The position numbers were made by a program, and so were the translations under genes. From NCBI GenBank assembly GCA_025558095.1, contig JAIVFI010000021.1, positions 372,001 to 436,000 of the forward strand: a stretch of DNA of 64,000 nucleotides, in the 5' to 3' direction. Of the stretch, positions 60,608 to 64,000 are shown one piece after another; positions within the stretch are counted from its first letter, which is position 1, and the number at the start of each line of letters is the position of its first letter. Source of the DNA: Hyaloraphidium curvatum. Its lineage: Eukaryota; Monoblepharomycota; Hyaloraphidiomycetes; Hyaloraphidiales; Hyaloraphidiaceae. Under the pieces are notes generated by a model. The model made no database searches and was not told the DNA's origin. It saw only the letters and a program-made list of their open reading frames with translations.

Positions 60608-62054
60608 ATGCTGTCGCGTTCGGAAGCGCTTTTCACTGGCTCCACACGTTGGACGCCAGCCAAATTGGCGTTCCTGGCAATTCTGCTCGTCACAGCTCAT
60701 GCGACGTTTTCCCGCTTCCATGTGTATACAGGGGCAGGGGTGCAGTTTAGCCCGTTCTTGTTACGAGAGAACCCCCTTTCTTCCAGGCAGATGCCGGTAA
60801 AGGGCAGTCAAGTACTGCCTGGGACATGGGAGTGGGCACTGCAGTTCAACATGGCCCAGTCGCGGGCCTGCTTGGCAGAACGCAGGCATGCATTGGATCT
60901 GCAGGTGGTAGACGCCCATTTCAATGGAACAAACCACTGTCTAGCCTTGCTTCAATTTCAAAAAGGACGGGTAAAGGCAGTTCACCACACTGGATCCCAT
61001 TGCCAGGCCGTCATCATTCGGAGCCTCACTGCAGAGGTTGCCTTTGAGCACATTGTCAACGCTTCTTCCTCACTATTTGAGGTTAACCATCCCTTCCAAA
61101 TTTGGCTATATGAAGCAGATCATGCAATCCTCAGCCAGAAGGACTACGATGTGCTGGGACTACCTGTTCTCTGTCCCGGTGTTAGGCACGGAGATCCATG
61201 TGGCATCCCTGTCCCGGAGCTGTACTTCTACTTTGCTGTTGTGGGCTCCACTGATTCTCTTTTGGGCGCATTCACAGCACGGCATGGCGAACGTGCGGTT
61301 GCTGTTCAGGGCTTTGCACAGATGATGCATAAGACTTTCGCCTTCATGCCCACCCTTGGGAACGTCTCCTGGTCTGCGAAGCAAAGCAAAGCTGTATACC
61401 GGGGCAGTTGCTTTCCGACAGCCGATTCGGAGAAGCACGGTGAATACTTGTTTCTGCGCGGGGACACATGCTTGGCTGCAAGCCTCGACAGAGATCTCTT
61501 TGACATTGGGACTCCTATAGTGCCTCAATTTGCAACAGGAGCGGAGGGATATTGTGCAGGCCCATTCTTTGCACAGCTATGCAGTCGTTGTCAGCCTTGC
61601 AATGAGTCTGTACCACTAAGCAGGGACGAAATGGCTCAGCAGTACAGATTTCAGATCAGCATCGATGGGTATGGTCCAACATTTGATGCAATGTAAGTGA
61701 CGAAGATCAAGTGCTCCAGAAAAAGTGATTAAATGTACTTTCAGGTATTGGAAACTGGCAAGCAACAGTGTGGTGCTCCACATAGGTCCACAAGACAGAA
61801 ATGGCAAGAGCAACTTCTTCCAATGGTTCTCGCCTCTCTTGATTCCGTGGGTTAACTACGTGCCGTCGACTGCCGAGAGTTTAGTCAGGGACGTCAAGGC
61901 ATGCTTGAGGGAGGATGAGAGATGCAAATCAATTGCTCAAGCAGGCAGAGAACTCTTCTTACGTGCCATGAGGCTGCAGCATCAACAGAAGTACATCGAA
62001 AACGTCCTGCACATCTTGCATAATGCCTCTGGGTCAATCGATGCTCATACTTAA
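60608..62054 (+). CDS. GT90 / CAP10-domain glycosyltransferase, type II membrane protein
   Basis: Exons 60608-61692 and 61745-62054. After a signal anchor (LAFLAILLVTAHATF), the luminal part is Cys-rich. The CAP10 core shows KAVYRGSCFPTADSEKHGEY, DEMAQQYRFQISIDGYGPTF, then across the 52-nt intron DAMYWKLASNSVVLH and FSPLLIPWVNYVP, matching the WVHYVP block of the GT90 gene at 1 kb. The VFRGG motif is altered (VYRGS). GT90 enzymes add glucose or xylose to proteins or polysaccharides. Having one intron sets it apart from the other, intronless, surface-glycan genes here. Confidence 0.8.
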
Positions 62055-62523
62055 GATTTCGTCACTTCATCCATTACATCCGCTAGGCTAGGTTGTGTGT
62101 TCAAACCTTCTCCGGCGACATGCCGTGATTCAAGCACTGTTGACCACACATCACCTGGGCTTTGCGCACATAGCGCTAGACCATCCTTTGAACGCATACG
62201 CTCCATCCCAGCGGCAGCCTGATATCTTCCAGGTGCGCGATTGGGACGTCACGAATTAGCAATGGAGAACAGGGTACGGTCATTTTAGCCACCCCCTGTC
62301 CATCTTGGATACCGCAGTTCTCACTGTCAGGAGCACAGCACTGAATGCCGCAGTCCGTGGCGATTCTGGTCAGGCCTCTGGTGGCGGCCCGGCAAATGCT
62401 GCTAACACGATGTGTACAACGACTTTTACCGACCTCCCCAGTAGACCGAGTTTCTGAAGTTCACTGTCGATGGATTGCACGTTAGAGCGTTGCGGCTCAA
62501 AGCAATAAATGGTCCGCAGTCTA
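62055..62523. other. Intergenic, no supported gene
   Basis: Lower-GC stretch with no protein-like frame and no RNA gene recognised. Confidence 0.4.
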
Positions 62524-62940
62524 TCATTGTCGGTTCCAGTAACGATGGATGGGTGCTAGACTTCGTTGACCTGTAAACACGTGCGTGCCCCACGGCTGCT
62601 TAACCGGTTGAATCGTGCTAGACTTTTGGATTCCGGTGTACGGTGCCCAGTAGCCGAGCCACCCGTTGCGGCCAATGTTGCAAGCGATTAGCACGAGCGT
62701 CTTGTCTAATCGCGGATCCAGATCATGCAATTTCCGAAGAAGCAGGGAAGTCGGGTACTTGTTACCATCAACTAGGGTTTCTCTCGATATGTTGCGAAAG
62801 CGGGATGCGAGCGTTGCCGCGTCGCCTCGCGAGCAGTTTCTTTTCGTTGGACGAAGGGGTGGAGGAGGCGGAGCGAGCTTCACAGCTCGCCACCAGGCAA
62901 GAACCACGACAGCTGTAAAAAGCTTGGTAAGATGCGGCAC
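62524..62940 (-). CDS. Hypothetical short protein or gene fragment
   Basis: About 138 codons; the frame lacks a clear ATG at its upstream end. A hydrophobic start (LFTAVVVLAWWRAV) is followed by SRFRNISRETLVDGNKYPTS and LDKTLVLIACNIGRNGW. That segment has the look of the first strand and loop of a Rossmann-type enzyme, and then composition turns random and the ORF stops. It may be a truncated transferase gene. It shares its upstream region with the divergent gene at 63047. Confidence 0.3.
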   Translation of the reverse strand: MPHLTKLFTAVVVLAWWRAVKLAPPPPPLRPTKRNCSRGDAATLASRFRNISRETLVDGNKYPTSLLLRKLHDLDPRLDKTLVLIACNIGRNGWLGYWAPYTGIQKSSTIQPVKQPWGTHVFTGQRSLAPIHRYWNRQ

Positions 62941-63046
62941 TGTCTAGCATTTTGGCCGGTCAGAAGTTGTGAATTCAGAAGAACGTGTGAAATCGATTCC
63001 GTGGCGCCAAGGGAAGTGCTGTCCAACCGCCCCATTATCATTCAGA

Positions 63047-64000
63047 ATGCAAGGCGGTTTGAGGGAATGGAAGCACGCCGTCGTGGCGACAGGCTGCATT
63101 ATTCTCTTGGTCTTCACTACGTACTCCGGGCGTCCCTACGAAGTTTCGGAGCCGATGGCGTCCATGGAAATGCCTTCTGCCTTTGTACGCTATGTTCCTT
63201 CGCTCTGGGAACGGAACTGGGCCGAGTACGTGGGAGCCACCAACACGACGGATCCCTGCCGCAGGCTCCAAGAGGCCACAGAGCAGGAGCGCGTTCGGGC
63301 TTATCTAGCCAGCGCCGGTGCTATCAACAACGGACTGCGGCCGATACACACAGAAAACACGGACGAAGACATCATCCTGTCAAAACTGATCTACCGCCGC
63401 GCTGACGGGTCAAAGTACGCAAGATTCTTAGAGCCCTTGATTGGTGGACTCCGTCATCCGGACATGTGCCTCCCTGGCCAGGTGGAGCAGAATGCCAACA
63501 GGTCCTTTATCATCTATGATTGGAGGGCAAATGGCCAGGAGTCCTTCAAGACGGGGAACAAAAGCTGCTCGGACCAGGTGTTTTACTTTGACATGGGGGC
63601 CAGTACGTGGGCCTCTGGCGGAGGTGGTCCCTCTATTTCCTGGTTTTACGAAATCTACCGCGACCGCGGACTAAAGTTCTCGCGCATGTTTCTATGGGAA
63701 GCCGGTAAACTGGATCCGGTTCCGCTCTTTGCGCAATTCCCAGAGGATGTACGGCCGTTTGTACACTACTACAACATACCTGTGGATCGGGAATCAAACG
63801 GAATGTTCAACAGCTTCAACGCTATTCTGGCAACAGCGACCGAAAAGGACTACGTCGTGGTCAAACTTGACATTGACAACGCTGCCGTCGAAGATGCAGT
63901 AGCCAGCCAGTTGATGGGTTCCCCACAGCTCGCGTCTTTGGTGGATGAGTTCTATTATGAGCACCACACAAATTATAACCCCATGGCCCAGCGGTGGGGC
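63047..64000 (+). CDS. Type II membrane enzyme, FkbM/methyltransferase-like, cut by window end
   Basis: From the ATG at 63047 the frame is open to base 64000 (318 codons, no stop). After a short basic start comes an anchor (AVVATGCIILLVFTT), then a luminal domain. Key stretches are DQVFYFDMGASTWASGGGG, FSRMFLWEAGKLDPVP, VRPFVHYYNIPVDRESNG, DYVVVKLDIDNAAVEDAV and LVDEFYYEHHTNYNPM. A D.GAS strand-loop followed later by KLDID.A.VE resembles the SAM loop and K.DIEG.E signature of FkbM-type methyltransferases, so I infer a related fold. The C-terminus is outside the window. Single exon as far as visible, like most surface-glycan genes here. Confidence 0.65.
   Translation, partial: MQGGLREWKHAVVATGCIILLVFTTYSGRPYEVSEPMASMEMPSAFVRYVPSLWERNWAEYVGATNTTDPCRRLQEATEQERVRAYLASAGAINNGLRPIHTENTDEDIILSKLIYRRADGSKYARFLEPLIGGLRHPDMCLPGQVEQNANRSFIIYDWRANGQESFKTGNKSCSDQVFYFDMGASTWASGGGGPSISWFYEIYRDRGLKFSRMFLWEAGKLDPVPLFAQFPEDVRPFVHYYNIPVDRESNGMFNSFNAILATATEKDYVVVKLDIDNAAVEDAVASQLMGSPQLASLVDEFYYEHHTNYNPMAQRWG

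Noticed and set aside
1-64000. CRISPR array, prophage or bacterial operons
   Set aside because: No spaced identical repeats, no Shine-Dalgarno-led gene strings, and many spliceosomal introns show the DNA is eukaryotic nuclear.

Overview
The window looks like nuclear DNA of an early-diverging (chytrid-like) fungus. It is GC-rich. The genes carry short spliceosomal introns of about 45-75 nt with GT..AG ends. A protein with six hevein-type chitin-binding modules (CBM18), a fungal-type GT15 mannosyltransferase and a membrane protein ending in an SH3 domain all fit a fungus. The placement is inferred from gene content; no rRNA or other marker is present.

Layout. 1-1.2 kb: end of a GT90 (CAP10-type) glycosyltransferase. 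1.3-6.8 kb: a Ser/Thr kinase sharing a 65-bp divergent promoter with a mucin-like membrane/SH3 protein, then a ubiquilin (Dsk2). 6.9-10.4 kb: an atypical HGD-type kinase-like protein, an FkbM-type methyltransferase and a type II Golgi-like enzyme. 10.6-14.2 kb: a two-finger C2H2 factor and weakly supported ORFs. 14.9-22.8 kb: a small membrane protein, a decayed phytochelatin synthase (PCS) fragment, a fucosyltransferase-like enzyme, a second FkbM-like enzyme, a single-chain fusion of bacterial WecD and WecE, and a GT15 enzyme. 23-26.6 kb: a ketopantoate reductase and two tandem PCS genes, the second lacking its 5' part. 26.6-31 kb: gene-poor. 31-37.6 kb: one long gene with many tiny introns, including an array in which each protein repeat is its own exon. 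37.8-43.5 kb: an N-terminal PCS stub, a YTH (m6A reader) protein and a second kinase. 43.6-50.6 kb: the CBM18 protein, PRMT5 and a TBC Rab-GAP. 50.7-55.8 kb: two large, apparently two-domain glycosyltransferases. 56-58 kb: a trypsin-like protein that has lost catalytic residues, followed by EGF repeats. 59-60.2 kb: the 3' end of a non-LTR retrotransposon. 60.6-64 kb: a second GT90 gene and the start of another membrane-anchored enzyme that runs off the window.

How the parts relate. About ten genes encode probable secretory-pathway, membrane-anchored glycan enzymes (GT90, GT15, fucosyltransferase-like, GT2+GT4, DUF5672-like, FkbM-type). With them is WecD-WecE, which in bacteria makes the nucleotide sugar dTDP-Fuc4NAc. 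Nearly all of these are single-exon, while the housekeeping genes between them (PRMT5 with nine exons, YTH, ubiquilin, TBC, kinases) have introns. This suggests an accessory cell-surface glycan region built partly by gene transfer. The four PCS-related loci record local duplication and decay.
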